NCBI RefSeq assembly: GCF_036924525.1
Contig: NZ_JAZHRU010000001.1
Span: 2,571,001-2,635,000 of the forward strand
Source: Bradyrhizobium sp. AZCC 1719
Lineage (GTDB): Bacteria > Pseudomonadota > Alphaproteobacteria > Rhizobiales > Xanthobacteraceae
DNA: 64,000 nucleotides
Direction: 5' to 3'
Shown here: positions 1 to 7,797 of the stretch, piece after piece
Layout: each line of letters begins with the position of its first letter
Position numbering within the stretch: position 1 is the first letter of the stretch
Notes under the pieces: model-generated
The model's database searches: none
The model's input: the letters and a program-made list of their open reading frames with translations, nothing else
What the model was told of the DNA's origin: nothing
Program-made: the position numbers and the translations under genes

Positions 1-58
1 GCAGCCGATCCCGAAATCGCTGCGGCTGTTGATGAAGGCCGATCTGGCGCCGGAATAA
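1..58 (+). CDS. 3' end of an unidentified gene (partial)
   Basis: An open frame runs in from the window edge (codons in phase from base 2) and stops at TAA 56-58, giving 18 residues that end in LAPE. The codons have the G/C third-position bias of the neighbouring genes, so this is probably the C-terminus of a same-strand gene. The piece is too short to identify a family. The next gene has its own promoter, so the two are probably separate transcription units. Confidence 0.4.
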   Translation, partial: QPIPKSLRLLMKADLAPE

Positions 59-123
59 ATCTTAGTTTGACGCGTTTTCTTTACGCGAACCGGCATCCAC
101 TTCGCTCGAAAACGCTATGGATA

Positions 124-150
124 TTGACTCTCTGTACCGATCGGTACAAT
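124..150 (+). promoter_or_regulatory. Promoter with an embedded TetR-type operator
   Basis: A -35-like TTGACT (124-129) and a -10-like TACAAT (145-150) flank a perfect 16-bp palindrome, TGTACCGATCGGTACA (133-148), which overlaps the -10. A repressor bound there would block RNA polymerase directly. The second gene downstream encodes a TetR family protein, so autoregulation is the simplest reading. The 15-bp spacer is short. Confidence 0.6.
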
Positions 151-180
151 CTCCTCCGGCAATCATTCCGGAGAAACCTC

Positions 181-648
181 ATGTCGCGTCCGCCGCTGCC
201 GCCCTTCACCCGTGAAACCGCAGCCCAAAAGGCGCGCATGGCCGAAGACGCCTGGAATTCGCGCGATCCGGTTCGGGTATCGCTGGCCTATACCGAGGAC
301 AGCCGCTGGCGTAACCGTTCCGAATTCTTCCAGGGCCGCGAGGCGATCGTCGAATTCCTCACCCGCAAATGGGCGAAGGAGCATGACTATCGCCTGATCA
401 AGGATCTCTGGGCGTTCGATCAGAACCGCATTGCCGTGCGCTTCCAGTATGAATGGCACGACGGTGCCGGGCAGTGGCATCGCTCCTACGGCAACGAGCA
501 GTGGGAGTTCGACGAACACGGCCTGATGCGGCGGCGCGAGGCCAGCATCAACGATATCGCCATCAAGGAAAGCGAGCGTCGCTTCCATTGGCCCGCGCCT
601 GGTCCGCGCCCGGCGGATGTCGCGGGGCTAAGCGAGAACCCGCTATGA
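181..648 (+). CDS. DUF1348 / NTF2-like protein
   Basis: The 155-residue product matches the DUF1348 branch of the NTF2-like (SnoaL) cone-fold proteins. It has the typical core from WNSRDP through the tryptophan-rich RWRNR and EFFQGREAI segments to the conserved NEQWEF and [12 protein letters not shown] motifs. These proteins bind small hydrophobic ligands and their substrates are generally unknown. The start at 181 is chosen because GGAGAA (170-175) precedes it. A longer in-frame extension to 67 would cross the palindromic promoter. There is no signal peptide, so it is cytoplasmic. It is followed after 4 bp by a TetR gene, and both probably form one operon under the operator at 133-148. Confidence 0.85.
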   Translation: MSRPPLPPFTRETAAQKARMAEDAWNSRDPVRVSLAYTEDSRWRNRSEFFQGREAIVEFLTRKWAKEHDYRLIKDLWAFDQNRIAVRFQYEWHDGAGQWHRSYGNEQWEFDEHGLMRRREASINDIAIKESERRFHWPAPGPRPADVAGLSENPL

Positions 649-652
649 TCAG

Positions 653-1219
653 ATGCTGAAAAGAGGCGTCGAACGTGGAGAGGTACTGCGCGCGCTCGGC
701 GAGGTGTTTCGCGCGCATGGCTACGAGGGCGCCTCGCTGACGCTGATCACGGAAGCCACCGGGCTCGGCAAGGGCAGCCTCTATCATCTATTCCCCGGCG
801 GCAAGGAGCAGATGGCCGCCGAGGTGCTGGCCGAGATCGACGGCTGGTTCGAACTTCATATCTTCGCGCCCTTGCGCACCGCCGACGATCCCGCGCGCGC
901 CATTGCTGCGATGATCGCGGGCGTCGATCAATATTTCCACTCGGGCGATCGCGTCTGCCTGGTCGGCATGGTGGCGCTCGGCTCGGCGCGCGACAGTTTT
1001 GCCGAAGCGGTCGATGGCTATTTCGCGCGCTGGCAAACGGCGCTGGCGCAGCTCCTGCGGCGATCCGGGCTCACGACCAGCCAGGCACAGCGGCGCGCCG
1101 AAAATGCGCTCCTCACCATTCAGGGCGCGCTGGTGCTGGCACGGGCGCGTGGCGACGCCAAAATTTTTCGCCGCGCGTTGAGCGATCTGACGACGCGGTT
1201 GCTGGCGCCGGCGGAGTGA
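653..1219 (+). CDS. TetR/AcrR family transcriptional regulator
   Basis: A 188-residue one-domain-plus-ligand-pocket repressor. The N-terminal helix-turn-helix is clear (residues about 10-50: FRAHGYEGASLTLITEATG followed by GKGSLYHLFPGGKEQM). The C-terminal half resembles the LmrA/YxaF-type TetR ligand domain. It starts 4 bp after the stop of the DUF1348 gene, so translation is probably coupled. The perfect palindrome in the shared promoter (133-148) is the likely binding site. Its inducer is unknown, and the DUF1348 protein is the only evident partner. Confidence 0.88.
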   Translation: MLKRGVERGEVLRALGEVFRAHGYEGASLTLITEATGLGKGSLYHLFPGGKEQMAAEVLAEIDGWFELHIFAPLRTADDPARAIAAMIAGVDQYFHSGDRVCLVGMVALGSARDSFAEAVDGYFARWQTALAQLLRRSGLTTSQAQRRAENALLTIQGALVLARARGDAKIFRRALSDLTTRLLAPAE

Positions 1220-1238
1220 CGGCTTTGCTGTTTGCGTT

Positions 1239-1391
1239 CCCCGGATGCTGCGCAGCGCCATAAGCGCGTTTACGCGCGTCTTCGACACGCTATGGCGGTG
1301 CGCTGGCGTTCCGGGGTCCACTGCATGCCGTGAAATAGGTCCCGGTTCTGCGGTGCATCACCAAGGGGTGCTGCACCGCGTCCGGGACACG
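1239..1391. repeat. Dispersed intergenic repeat, copy A
   Basis: About 150 bp, beginning near ccccggatgc and containing the segment cagcgccataagcgcgtt, that recurs in recognisably the same form at 13893-14043. It lies between convergent genes and contains internal inverted repeats. It has no coding capacity, and the small open frames crossing it are incidental. Confidence 0.7.
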
Positions 1392-1401
1392 AGGGGGCGC
1401 C

Positions 1402-2046
1402 TTACGCCGCCGCCTTATGCCGCGCGAGTTCGGCCTTGTAGAGTTCGAACTCCTCGGCGACCGCTTTCGCAACGCTCGGGCGGGTGCGCAGCCGCTCGTA
1501 ATAGGCTTTCACCGCCGGCCACTTCGCCAGTTCGATCGGCGGCGTCGCCATCGTCCAGTTGATGATGGTGACGAGATAGGCATCCGCGACGCTGAAGTGA
1601 TCGAGCAGGAATTCGCGGCCCTTCAGGTAGTTCTCGAGATAGTCGAGCCGCGACAGATTCTTGTTCAGCGCATAAGTCTTTGCGTCCTGCGGCGCTGTCT
1701 TGTCGAGGAGCGGCACGAACAGCGCCTTGTGCAGCTCGGTGCCGATGAAGCACAGCCATTGATGCAGGCGGCTGCGCTCCTCAGCGGAGTTGGCCGAGAT
1801 GCCGGCGCCCGGAAAGCGGTCGGCGACATATTGCAGGATCGCCGCGTTCTCCGTCAGCACGGTCCCGTCGTCGGTGCGCAGCGTCGGCACCAGCCCGAGC
1901 GGGTTGACGGTGCGAAAATCCGAGCCGTCCTTCTGCACCACCTTGGTCTTGGGATCGACCTCGAGATAGTTGACCTCAACGCCGGCTTCGTACAGCGCAA
2001 TCCGGGTCGCCAGCGAGCAGGCGAGCGGCGAGAAATACAGGTCCAT
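1402..2046 (-). CDS. Glutathione S-transferase
   Basis: A 214-residue soluble GST that conjugates or uses glutathione in detoxification. The N-terminal thioredoxin-like domain (about 1-80) begins MDLYFSPLACSLATRIAL, with the Beta-class-like CS pair in the active-site loop, and includes NPLGLVPTL and TENAAILQY (the glutathione-binding SNAIL-type motif). The all-helical C-terminal domain contains LLDHFSVADAYL. The start at 2046 is set by a strong AAGGAGG just upstream on the minus strand. A longer frame to 2121 lacks a ribosome site. It is divergent from a TetR gene 107 bp away, which may control it. Confidence 0.9.
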   Translation of the reverse strand: MDLYFSPLACSLATRIALYEAGVEVNYLEVDPKTKVVQKDGSDFRTVNPLGLVPTLRTDDGTVLTENAAILQYVADRFPGAGISANSAEERSRLHQWLCFIGTELHKALFVPLLDKTAPQDAKTYALNKNLSRLDYLENYLKGREFLLDHFSVADAYLVTIINWTMATPPIELAKWPAVKAYYERLRTRPSVAKAVAEEFELYKAELARHKAAA

Positions 2047-2153
2047 GATTTGCCTCCTTGGCGGTTGATCAATCGGCCGGCGTTCAAGGCGGGCAGGATT
2101 GATTTTTATACTGTTCCGCATAATATAGATCCGGTCAAGGAATTATTTGCGAA

Positions 2154-2813
2154 ATGGTACAAAAAAGAAAGAAGTCCCCGGTCCCCCGGATCGACGCTCC
2201 CGTCCCGCCCAAGCGGCGGGGCCGGCCGCGCGCCTATGAGCCGGGCGTGGCGCTCGGCAAGGCGCTCGACCTTTTTCGGAAGGACGGTTTTGCGGCCACC
2301 TCGCTCGACGATCTCTCCGCCGCCACCGGCATGAACCGACCGAGCCTCTATGGCGCGTTCGGCGACAAGCGCGAACTCTTCATCAAGAGCTACCGGCGCT
2401 ATCGCGACGACGCGCGGGTCGCGATGGGCGACATCTTCCGGAACGAGCTGCCGATCCGAAAACGCCTGGAACGCATCTATGCGGTGGCGCTCGATATTTA
2501 TCTGTCCGGCGAATCCGGTCCGCGCGGCTGCTTCACGGTGATGACCGCAGCCTCCGAGGCGGTGCACGACCCCGATATCCGCGCGATGGTGCTGGAAGGT
2601 CTTGCCGAGCTCGACAAGGCTTTTGCGGCCTGTTTCCGGCTCGCCCAGGAAAAGGGCGAGCTACCGGCGAGCGCCGACGCGACCGTGCTGGCGCAACTGG
2701 CCTCCGCCACCATTCACACCATCGCCATCCGCGCCCGCGCGCAGGTGCCGCGCAAGGAACTGGAAGCGATTGTCAACGGTGCGATCGACGTGATGGTCGG
2801 GGCAGCGAAGTAA
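2154..2813 (+). CDS. TetR/AcrR family transcriptional regulator
   Basis: A 219-residue TetR regulator with a basic, proline-rich N-terminal arm (about 1-25, KRKKSP then RRGRPRAY). The HTH is at about 30-75 (LFRKDGFAATSLDDLSAATG, MNRPSLYGAFGDKREL). The ligand domain has the RGCFTV segment common in the YjdC/AefR-like branch. The gene is divergent from a GST gene across about 107 bp, the usual layout for a local repressor and its target. I found no convincing palindrome in that gap beyond TTGATCAA. The start ATG at 2154 has a weak AAGGA upstream. Confidence 0.88.
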   Translation: MVQKRKKSPVPRIDAPVPPKRRGRPRAYEPGVALGKALDLFRKDGFAATSLDDLSAATGMNRPSLYGAFGDKRELFIKSYRRYRDDARVAMGDIFRNELPIRKRLERIYAVALDIYLSGESGPRGCFTVMTAASEAVHDPDIRAMVLEGLAELDKAFAACFRLAQEKGELPASADATVLAQLASATIHTIAIRARAQVPRKELEAIVNGAIDVMVGAAK

Positions 2814-2854
2814 CTCTCCCCGTCGTTGCGTTCGCTGGGACGACGATAGGGTCG

Positions 2855-3820
2855 TCAATACCCCCGCTTACGGTCCACCACGTTCTCCAGCGCGCCGCCG
2901 GCTTCGAAGCGCGCGATCTGCTGCGCGACGTATTTCGATATCTCGTCGGGATCGGTATCGGCGGCATTGTGCGGGGTCAGCACCACCTTTGGATGGGTCC
3001 AGAATGGGCTGTCGGCGGGCAGCGGCTCGGTGGCGTAGACGTCGAGCGAGGCGCCGCCGAGCGTGCCGTCATCGAGGCATTGCAAAATGTCGGCCTCGTT
3101 CTGCAGGCCGCCGCGGCCGGCATTGATCACGACCGGTGCGCCGAGCGGACTTCTGCGATTCAGTTTCTCAAACAGCCCGCGATTGAGAATGTGCCGCGTC
3201 TCCGGCGTCAGCGGCAGAAGGCATACCAGAATATCGGTCCGCCGCAGGAATGGCTCGAGCTGCGCTTCGCCGTGAAAGCATTCGATGCCCTCGATCGTTC
3301 GCGGGCTGCGGCTCCAGCCTGTGACACGGAAGCCCAGCCGCCGCAGTACGTCGGCGGCGTCAGTGCCAAGCGTGCCGAGCCCCATGATTCCGACGGAGAT
3401 TGCGCCCGCCGCCCATTGCGATTTCGGCGCCCAGCGTTTTTCGCGCTGCGATTCCCGCAAATAGAGTTCCTGCCGGTGGTGCATCAGGACATGCAGAACG
3501 ACATATTCGGTCATCCGCGCGGTGAGGTCGCCGACCGCGACGCGCACCAGCGGCACGTCGGGCAATGAGCGATCGGCCATCAGTGCATCGACGCCCGCGC
3601 CGAGGTTGAAGATGACACGCAGGTTGGGGAAGCCGGCGAGCTCGCCCGGATGCGGCTTCCACACCGCCGCGTAATGGACATCAGCCGGATCGAACGACGC
3701 ATCCGGCAACAGCAGCACGGACCGCCCCTCGCAAACGTCATCGAACCGGCTCTTCCAGCGCCGCGGCGACCAGTTGTCGGTCCCTCCATGCACCAGCAGC
3801 GCAAGCGCACCCTTCGTCAT
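2855..3820 (-). CDS. ghrA: D-isomer-specific 2-hydroxyacid dehydrogenase (glyoxylate/hydroxypyruvate reductase type)
   Basis: The 321-residue protein is expected to reduce glyoxylate or hydroxypyruvate with NAD(P)H in the cytoplasm. The Rossmann motif GLGTLG is near residue 147. It is followed by the substrate/cofactor signature running from CLLPLTPETRHI to VINAGRGG and the catalytic histidine segment LTPHNAADT, which uses the GhrA-type PHNAA instead of the PHIA of other family members. Two start codons are possible. The second ATG (3820) is chosen because AAGGA sits about 6 bp before it and would overlap the first (3826). It is convergent with the TetR gene. The gene name is by family resemblance only. 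Confidence 0.85.
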   Translation of the reverse strand: MTKGALALLVHGGTDNWSPRRWKSRFDDVCEGRSVLLLPDASFDPADVHYAAVWKPHPGELAGFPNLRVIFNLGAGVDALMADRSLPDVPLVRVAVGDLTARMTEYVVLHVLMHHRQELYLRESQREKRWAPKSQWAAGAISVGIMGLGTLGTDAADVLRRLGFRVTGWSRSPRTIEGIECFHGEAQLEPFLRRTDILVCLLPLTPETRHILNRGLFEKLNRRSPLGAPVVINAGRGGLQNEADILQCLDDGTLGGASLDVYATEPLPADSPFWTHPKVVLTPHNAADTDPDEISKYVAQQIARFEAGGALENVVDRKRGY

Positions 3821-3918
3821 TACCATTCCTTTCGCGTCGCCAACCCGGCGTGACCCGCCTCACATCGCGGACCGAGGTGTTTCTCTAGCCTCCTTTCGTC
3901 CGACAAGGGAGACCTTGC

Positions 3919-3948
3919 ATGGCCAATCAGGTTGAGGCCGTCAGATGA
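3919..3948 (+). CDS. Putative 9-residue leader peptide
   Basis: ATG at 3919 sits 7 bp after a good ribosome site (AGGGAG, 3906-3911) and encodes MANQVEAVR before TGA (3946-3948). The stop overlaps the ATG of the next small frame (ATGA, 3945-3948). This is the arrangement of a translationally coupled leader. It may be coincidence, and no regulatory role is shown. Confidence 0.3.
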   Translation: MANQVEAVR

Positions 3949-4061
3949 AAACGCTCAGGTGCATCGTTCTCATTCTCGGTGTGTGCAGCCTTTGTTCCAA
4001 GGCGGCCATTCACGCCTACAGGCATTTCAATCCACCGCCGCCGCCGATTGTAGGTCCCTGA
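3945..4061 (+). CDS. Small putative secreted or membrane peptide
   Basis: A 38-residue frame with a positively charged start (MKTLR), a hydrophobic stretch (CIVLILGVCSLC) and a proline-rich end (FNPPPPPIVGP). It resembles a signal peptide or tiny membrane-anchored protein. It has no ribosome site of its own, but its ATG overlaps the stop of the 9-residue frame at 3919, which does. I recognise no family. It lies between the hydroxyacid dehydrogenase and the ECF42 operon, upstream of the ECF-type promoter at 4100. Confidence 0.4.
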   Translation: MKTLRCIVLILGVCSLCSKAAIHAYRHFNPPPPPIVGP

Positions 4062-4099
4062 CGGCAGGCAGGTCATTTTCAAAATTTCTTCGACGCGCC

Positions 4100-4126
4100 T
4101 GTCGGCTCCGGGCATAATCGTTCGTC
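4100..4126 (+). promoter_or_regulatory. ECF-type promoter (TGTCGG-N17-CGTC), site 1
   Basis: TGTCGG at 4100-4105 and CGTC at 4123-4126 are separated by exactly 17 bp. The same two boxes with the same spacing occur at 6085, 12791 and 14072. This fits my recollection of the published ECF42 promoter (-35 near TGTCGA, -10 near CGTC). Here it precedes the DGPF-sigma operon, implying autoregulation. Confidence 0.7.
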
Positions 4127-4154
4127 ATCAAGACAACGGAGATGCTTGAGCCTC

Positions 4155-4523
4155 ATGCTGTACGCCATTCTTTGCTATCACGATGAAGACACCGTCGGTT
4201 CCTGGAGCAAGGAACAGGACGCCGCGGTCATGAAGAAATTGTCCGTCGTTCAGGACAAATTGACCAAACAGGGCCGGCTCGGTCCGGTCGCGCGGCTCTT
4301 GCCGACCACGGCGGCGACCACGCTGCGCAAGGACGATCCGCCGCTGGTGCTGGACGGCCCCTATGCCGAAACCAAGGAACAATTGCTCGGCTTCTATCTC
4401 GTCGACTGCAAGGACCTCGACGAGGCGCTCGGCGTCGCCCGCGATCTCGGCGCGGCCAATCCCGGCGGCGCCTACGAGATCCGTCCCGTTGGCCACTTCA
4501 CGGCGGGGAGCGTGCAGCCATGA
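4155..4523 (+). CDS. YCII-related (DGPF-domain) protein
   Basis: A 122-residue protein of the YciI/DGPF family, small ferredoxin-like dimers of unknown activity that accompany ECF42 sigma factors. The conserved N-terminus MLYAILCYHDED, the DGPYAETKEQLLGF motif (the family's DGPF-like signature) and PGGAYEIRPV are present. Homology favours ATG 4155. A TTG at 4146 lies at better distance from GGAG (4138-4141) and would add three residues. The stop overlaps the start of the sigma-factor gene (ATGA), a coupled pair. It is transcribed from the ECF-type promoter at 4100. Confidence 0.88.
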   Translation: MLYAILCYHDEDTVGSWSKEQDAAVMKKLSVVQDKLTKQGRLGPVARLLPTTAATTLRKDDPPLVLDGPYAETKEQLLGFYLVDCKDLDEALGVARDLGAANPGGAYEIRPVGHFTAGSVQP

Positions 4524-5791
4524 CCGATACCGCCTGGATCGATGCCGCACTGACTTCGGCTCGCCCCCAGGCGGTCGGCGCGCTGCTGCGCTATTTCCGT
4601 AACCTCGATACCGCCGAGGAAGCCTTTCAGAACGCCTGCCTGCGCGCGCTGAAGAGCTGGCCGCAGAACGGCCCGCCGCGCGATCCGGCGGCGTGGCTGA
4701 TCATGGTCGGGCGCAATGTTGCGATCGACGACATCAGGCGCGGCAAGAAGCAGACGGCGCTGCCCGAGGACGAGGCGATCTCCGACCTCGACGACGCCGA
4801 GGAAGAGCTTGCCGAGCGGCTCGACGGCTCGCATTACCGCGACGACATCCTGCGGCTGTTGTTCATCTGCTGCCATCCGGACCTGCCGGCGACGCAGCAG
4901 ATCGCGCTCGCGCTGCGCATCGTCTCGGGTCTCACGGTGAAACAGATCGCGCGTGCCTTCCTGGTCTCGGAAGCCGCGATGGAGCAGCGCATCACCCGCG
5001 CGAAGGCGCGCGTCGCCGATGCCAACGTGCCGTTCGAAGCGCCGGGCGCAGCGGAGCGCTCCGAGCGCCTCGCCTCCGTCGCCGCCATGATCTATCTGAT
5101 TTTCAACGAGGGCTACTCGGCCTCTGGCGACACCGCCGAGATTCGGGCGCCTTTGTGCGAAGAGGCCATTCGCCTGGCGCGATTGCTGCTGCGGCTGTTC
5201 CAGAGCGAGCCCGAGATCATGGGGCTGACCGCGCTGTTGCTGCTGCAGCATGCACGCTCTGATGCGCGGTTCGATGCCGATGGCGCCGTGATCCTGCTCG
5301 ACGACCAGGACCGTTCGAAATGGAACAAGGCTCTGATCGCCGAGGGGCTGGCCTTGATCGACAAGGCGATGCGCCATCGCCGCAGCGGACCCTATCAGGT
5401 CCAGGCCGCGATATCAGCCCTGCATGCCCGCGCCGAGAAGCCCGAGGATACCGACTGGACCCAGATCGACCTGCTCTATGGCGCGCTGGAGATCATGCAG
5501 CCGTCGCCGGTGGTGACCTTGAACCGCGCGGTCGCGGTGTCCAAGGTGAAGGGGCCGGAAGCCGCGCTCGACATGATCGAGCCGCTGGCGGCGCGGCTGT
5601 CGAACTATTTTCACTTCTTCGGCGTGCGCGGCGCCTTCCTCATGCAACTCGGCCGCAACGACGAGGCCCGGGTGGCCTTCGACCGCGCTATCGCGCTGGC
5701 CAACACCTCGGCCGAAGCCGCCCACATCCGCATGCACCTCGACCGCCTGCAGCGCGACAGCCAGCCCCGCGGCAAGAAGGCCGGGAAGTAG
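4520..5791 (+). CDS. ECF42-type RNA polymerase sigma factor with C-terminal extension
   Basis: A 423-residue sigma factor, far longer than a plain ECF sigma (about 190). Region 2 is at about 15-75 (LRYFRNLDTAEEAFQNACLRAL, then DPAAWLIMVGRNVAIDDIRR). Region 4 is at about 110-165 (QIALALRIVSGLTVKQIARAFLVSEAAMEQRITRAKARV). A long helical DUF6596/TPR-like tail follows (YLIFNEGYSASGD, then NRAVAVSKVKGPEAAL). This architecture plus an adjacent DGPF gene defines the ECF42 group, in which the tail replaces an anti-sigma factor as the control element. The gene overlaps the DGPF gene by 4 bp. Likely targets are the four TGTCGG-N17-CGTC promoters in the window. Confidence 0.92.
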   Translation: MTDTAWIDAALTSARPQAVGALLRYFRNLDTAEEAFQNACLRALKSWPQNGPPRDPAAWLIMVGRNVAIDDIRRGKKQTALPEDEAISDLDDAEEELAERLDGSHYRDDILRLLFICCHPDLPATQQIALALRIVSGLTVKQIARAFLVSEAAMEQRITRAKARVADANVPFEAPGAAERSERLASVAAMIYLIFNEGYSASGDTAEIRAPLCEEAIRLARLLLRLFQSEPEIMGLTALLLLQHARSDARFDADGAVILLDDQDRSKWNKALIAEGLALIDKAMRHRRSGPYQVQAAISALHARAEKPEDTDWTQIDLLYGALEIMQPSPVVTLNRAVAVSKVKGPEAALDMIEPLAARLSNYFHFFGVRGAFLMQLGRNDEARVAFDRAIALANTSAEAAHIRMHLDRLQRDSQPRGKKAGK

Positions 5792-5801
5792 CTCCTTCTT
5801 A

Positions 5802-6006
5802 TCCTCCCCTGGAGGGGTCCGAGACGAGCGAAGCTCGCTCGTGGATCGGTTCGCATGAATGCGAACCGAGGTGGGGTGACGGTCTCTCCGCATCCAACAG
5901 TGCCCGAGTTGAGAGATCACCCCACCCCGTTTCGCATTTCGCTGCGCTACATGCGAACCGACCCACGAGCGAGCTTCGCTCGTCTCGGACCCCTCCAGGG
6001 GAGGGT
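5802..6006. repeat. Large imperfect inverted repeat
   Basis: Two near-identical arms of about 55 bp (5802-5855 and 5950-6006) face each other: cctcccctggaggggtccga on one side and its complement on the other. Between them is about 95 bp including a shorter palindrome around ggtggggtgac/gtcaccccacc-like sequence. It looks like a mobile palindromic element, lies between the sigma-factor gene and the DoxX gene, and codes for nothing convincing. Confidence 0.75.
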
Positions 6007-6084
6007 GATGCCGCGAGCAATCATCCGTCATGCCGGGGCTGGCCAGGGCATCACGGCGTCCTTGTCAAAAAACTTCACTCCCCC

Positions 6085-6111
6085 TGTCGGTTTCCACCTC
6101 CCTCGTTCGTC
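6085..6111 (+). promoter_or_regulatory. ECF-type promoter (TGTCGG-N17-CGTC), site 2
   Basis: TGTCGG at 6085-6090 and CGTC at 6108-6111, 17 bp apart, as at site 1. The identity with site 1 extends to CCTGTCGG and CGTTCGTC. Both are followed by the same CAAGACAACGG-containing leader before the ribosome site. It serves the DoxX-SRPBCC(-VOC) genes. Confidence 0.72.
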
Positions 6112-6150
6112 TTGAATCCGAACAGCCATTCAAGACAACGGGGACCGATC

Positions 6151-6564
6151 ATGACCGTCATCGCCGAGACCGCGCCTGTCTCAAATCCGGCACGCTGGGC
6201 GGGCCGCATTCTCTCCGGCCTCGTCATCCTGTTCCTGATGGTCGACGGCGCCATCAAGCTGGTGCCGTGGCCGGTCGTCACGGAAACCATGGACCGGATG
6301 GGTTACGGTTCGAGCGACGCGCTGATGCGCGGCCTCGGCGCCATCACCATCATCTGCACCGTGCTCTACGCCATTCCGCCGACCTCGATTCTCGGGGCGA
6401 TCCTGCTCACCGGCTATCTCGGCGGCGCGATCGCCTCGCACGTCCGTATCGACAGCCCCTTGTTTACACATACGTTGTTCGGGCTCTATCTCGGCCTGAT
6501 GCTGTGGGGCGGGCTGTGGCTGCGTGACAAGAACCTGCGCAACCTGGTCCCCTTTCGCTGCTGA
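6151..6564 (+). CDS. DoxX family membrane protein
   Basis: A 137-residue inner-membrane protein with four predicted helices (about 20-38, 58-78, 80-98 and 108-126). It shows the DoxX-like pattern LFLMVDGAIKLV, then GAILLTGYLGGAIASHVR and the C-terminal LYLGLMLWGGLWLRD. DoxX-like proteins are linked to thiol and quinone redox balance, but the reaction is unknown for this subgroup. It starts at 6151 with GGGGA 6 bp upstream. It is first in a run with the SRPBCC and VOC genes and is driven by the ECF-type promoter at 6085. Confidence 0.85.
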   Translation: MTVIAETAPVSNPARWAGRILSGLVILFLMVDGAIKLVPWPVVTETMDRMGYGSSDALMRGLGAITIICTVLYAIPPTSILGAILLTGYLGGAIASHVRIDSPLFTHTLFGLYLGLMLWGGLWLRDKNLRNLVPFRC

Positions 6565-6596
6565 CTAACTTCAACCGATTATTTACGGAGCCCGAC

Positions 6597-7133
6597 ATGC
6601 TGGAAGTCATTGCCGTTATCGCCGTCATATTGGCGATTGCCATCGCCGTGTTGCTCATTCTCGCCGCGACCAAGCCGAATACGTTGCGGATACAGCGCGC
6701 GATCAGCATCAAGGCGCCGGCGGAAAGGATATTTCCGCTGATCTCCGACTTTCAGCAGTGGCGGAGCTGGTCGCCCTACGAGCAGAAGGACCCGGCGATG
6801 AAGCGCACCTATGGCGGTGCCGAGCGCGGCAAGGGTGCCGTCTATGCCTGGGACGGCGACAAGAATGTCGGTTCGGGCCGCATGGAAATTCTCGAGGCCG
6901 CGGCGCCGTCGAAAATCGTCATCAAGCTCGATTTCTTCAAGCCGTTCGAAGGCCACAACACTGCCGAGTTCACAATGCTGCCGCAGGGCGATGGCACCCA
7001 TGTCACATGGCTGATGCATGGTCCGGCGAACTTCATGTCCAGGCTGATCCAGGTGTTCATGAACCTGGATCGCATGATCGGCAGGGATTTCGAAGCCGGT
7101 CTCGCCAATCTGAAGACGCTCACCGAGAAATGA
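6597..7133 (+). CDS. SRPBCC family protein (membrane-anchored START-like)
   Basis: 178 residues. One N-terminal transmembrane helix (about 3-25, LEVIAVIAVILAIAIAVLLI) is followed by a SRPBCC/polyketide-cyclase-like domain (about 35-178). That domain begins IQRAISIKAPAERIFPLISDFQQW and carries the usual WDGDKNVGSGRMEI and TWLMHGP strands. SRPBCC folds bind hydrophobic ligands in a deep pocket, and no specific ligand is evident. It follows the DoxX gene by 32 bp with a ribosome site (CGGAG), so the two are probably cotranscribed and both located at the membrane. Confidence 0.88.
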   Translation: MLEVIAVIAVILAIAIAVLLILAATKPNTLRIQRAISIKAPAERIFPLISDFQQWRSWSPYEQKDPAMKRTYGGAERGKGAVYAWDGDKNVGSGRMEILEAAAPSKIVIKLDFFKPFEGHNTAEFTMLPQGDGTHVTWLMHGPANFMSRLIQVFMNLDRMIGRDFEAGLANLKTLTEK

Positions 7134-7237
7134 GTGTGACGATTCTATCGTGTCCCGGACGCGGCGGCGCATCACTCCGTACTGCGCAGCATCCGGGGAA
7201 CGCCGTGACGGACTAAAGCAAGCCAAAGGAGCCAGCG

Positions 7238-7651
7238 ATGCAGGTCAATCCGTATCTGTTCTACAACGGTAATTGCGAGGAAGCGCTGAACTATTATCAG
7301 AAGGTGCTGGGCGCCCAGATCGAAGCGAAGATGCCATATGGCGAGGGGCCCGCCGACATGCCGGTGCCGGCGGACTGGAAAACCAAGATCATGCATGCCC
7401 GCATCACCATCGACGGCGAAGTGCTCATGGCCTCCGACGCGACGCCCGGCGATTACCATCAGCCGCAGGGCATGTCAGTTGCGCTGGCGGTCGAAGATCC
7501 CGCCGACGCCGAGCGCCGCTTCAATGCGCTCGCCGAAGGCGGCACGATCAGGATGCCGTTCGGCAAGACCTTCTTCTCCAACGGTTTCGGCATGTGCGTC
7601 GACAGGTTCGGCATTCCCTGGATGGTGAACTGTCCGAAGGAAGATATGTAG
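7238..7651 (+). CDS. VOC family protein (PhnB-like)
   Basis: A 137-residue glyoxalase/bleomycin-resistance (VOC) fold protein of the PhnB/YjdN type. It opens MQVNPYLFYNGNCEEALNYY, has the central MHARITIDGEVLMASD strand and ends GMCVDRFGIPWMVN. These are dimeric metal- or ligand-binding proteins, and PhnB itself has no settled function. It starts after AAAGGAG. It lies 104 bp after the SRPBCC gene with no ECF-type promoter of its own, so it may be read from the DoxX promoter. Confidence 0.88.
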   Translation: MQVNPYLFYNGNCEEALNYYQKVLGAQIEAKMPYGEGPADMPVPADWKTKIMHARITIDGEVLMASDATPGDYHQPQGMSVALAVEDPADAERRFNALAEGGTIRMPFGKTFFSNGFGMCVDRFGIPWMVNCPKEDM

Positions 7652-7664
7652 ATTCGTCGGAGCC

Positions 7665-7784
7665 GTAGGGTGGGCAAAGCGACTTGTCCGCCGTAGCTCA
7701 ACGAGCGAAGGCGGAAGCGTGCCCACCATTCGCGCCACAAGGAAGATGGTGGGCACGGCGCAAGAGCGCCTTTGCCCACCCTAC
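7665..7784. repeat. Dispersed repeat with GTAGGGTGGGCAAAG ends, copy A
   Basis: Opens with gtagggtgggcaaagc and closes with its complement gcgcctttgcccaccctac. A second, shorter copy lies at 37107-37201 with the same ends and an internal agatggtgggcacggcgcaa block. It sits in a convergent intergenic space. It is a palindromic mobile-type repeat, not a gene. Confidence 0.75.
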
Positions 7785-7797
7785 AAGATCTGCAGAA

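Noticed and set aside
1417..2334. 305-residue plus-strand frame over the GST gene and the TetR start
   Set aside because: It overlaps two well-supported genes, and the GST reading has a strong ribosome site.
5320..6150. Upstream extension of the DoxX frame into the sigma-factor gene
   Set aside because: It passes through a palindromic repeat and the ECF-type promoter. The family start is at 6151.
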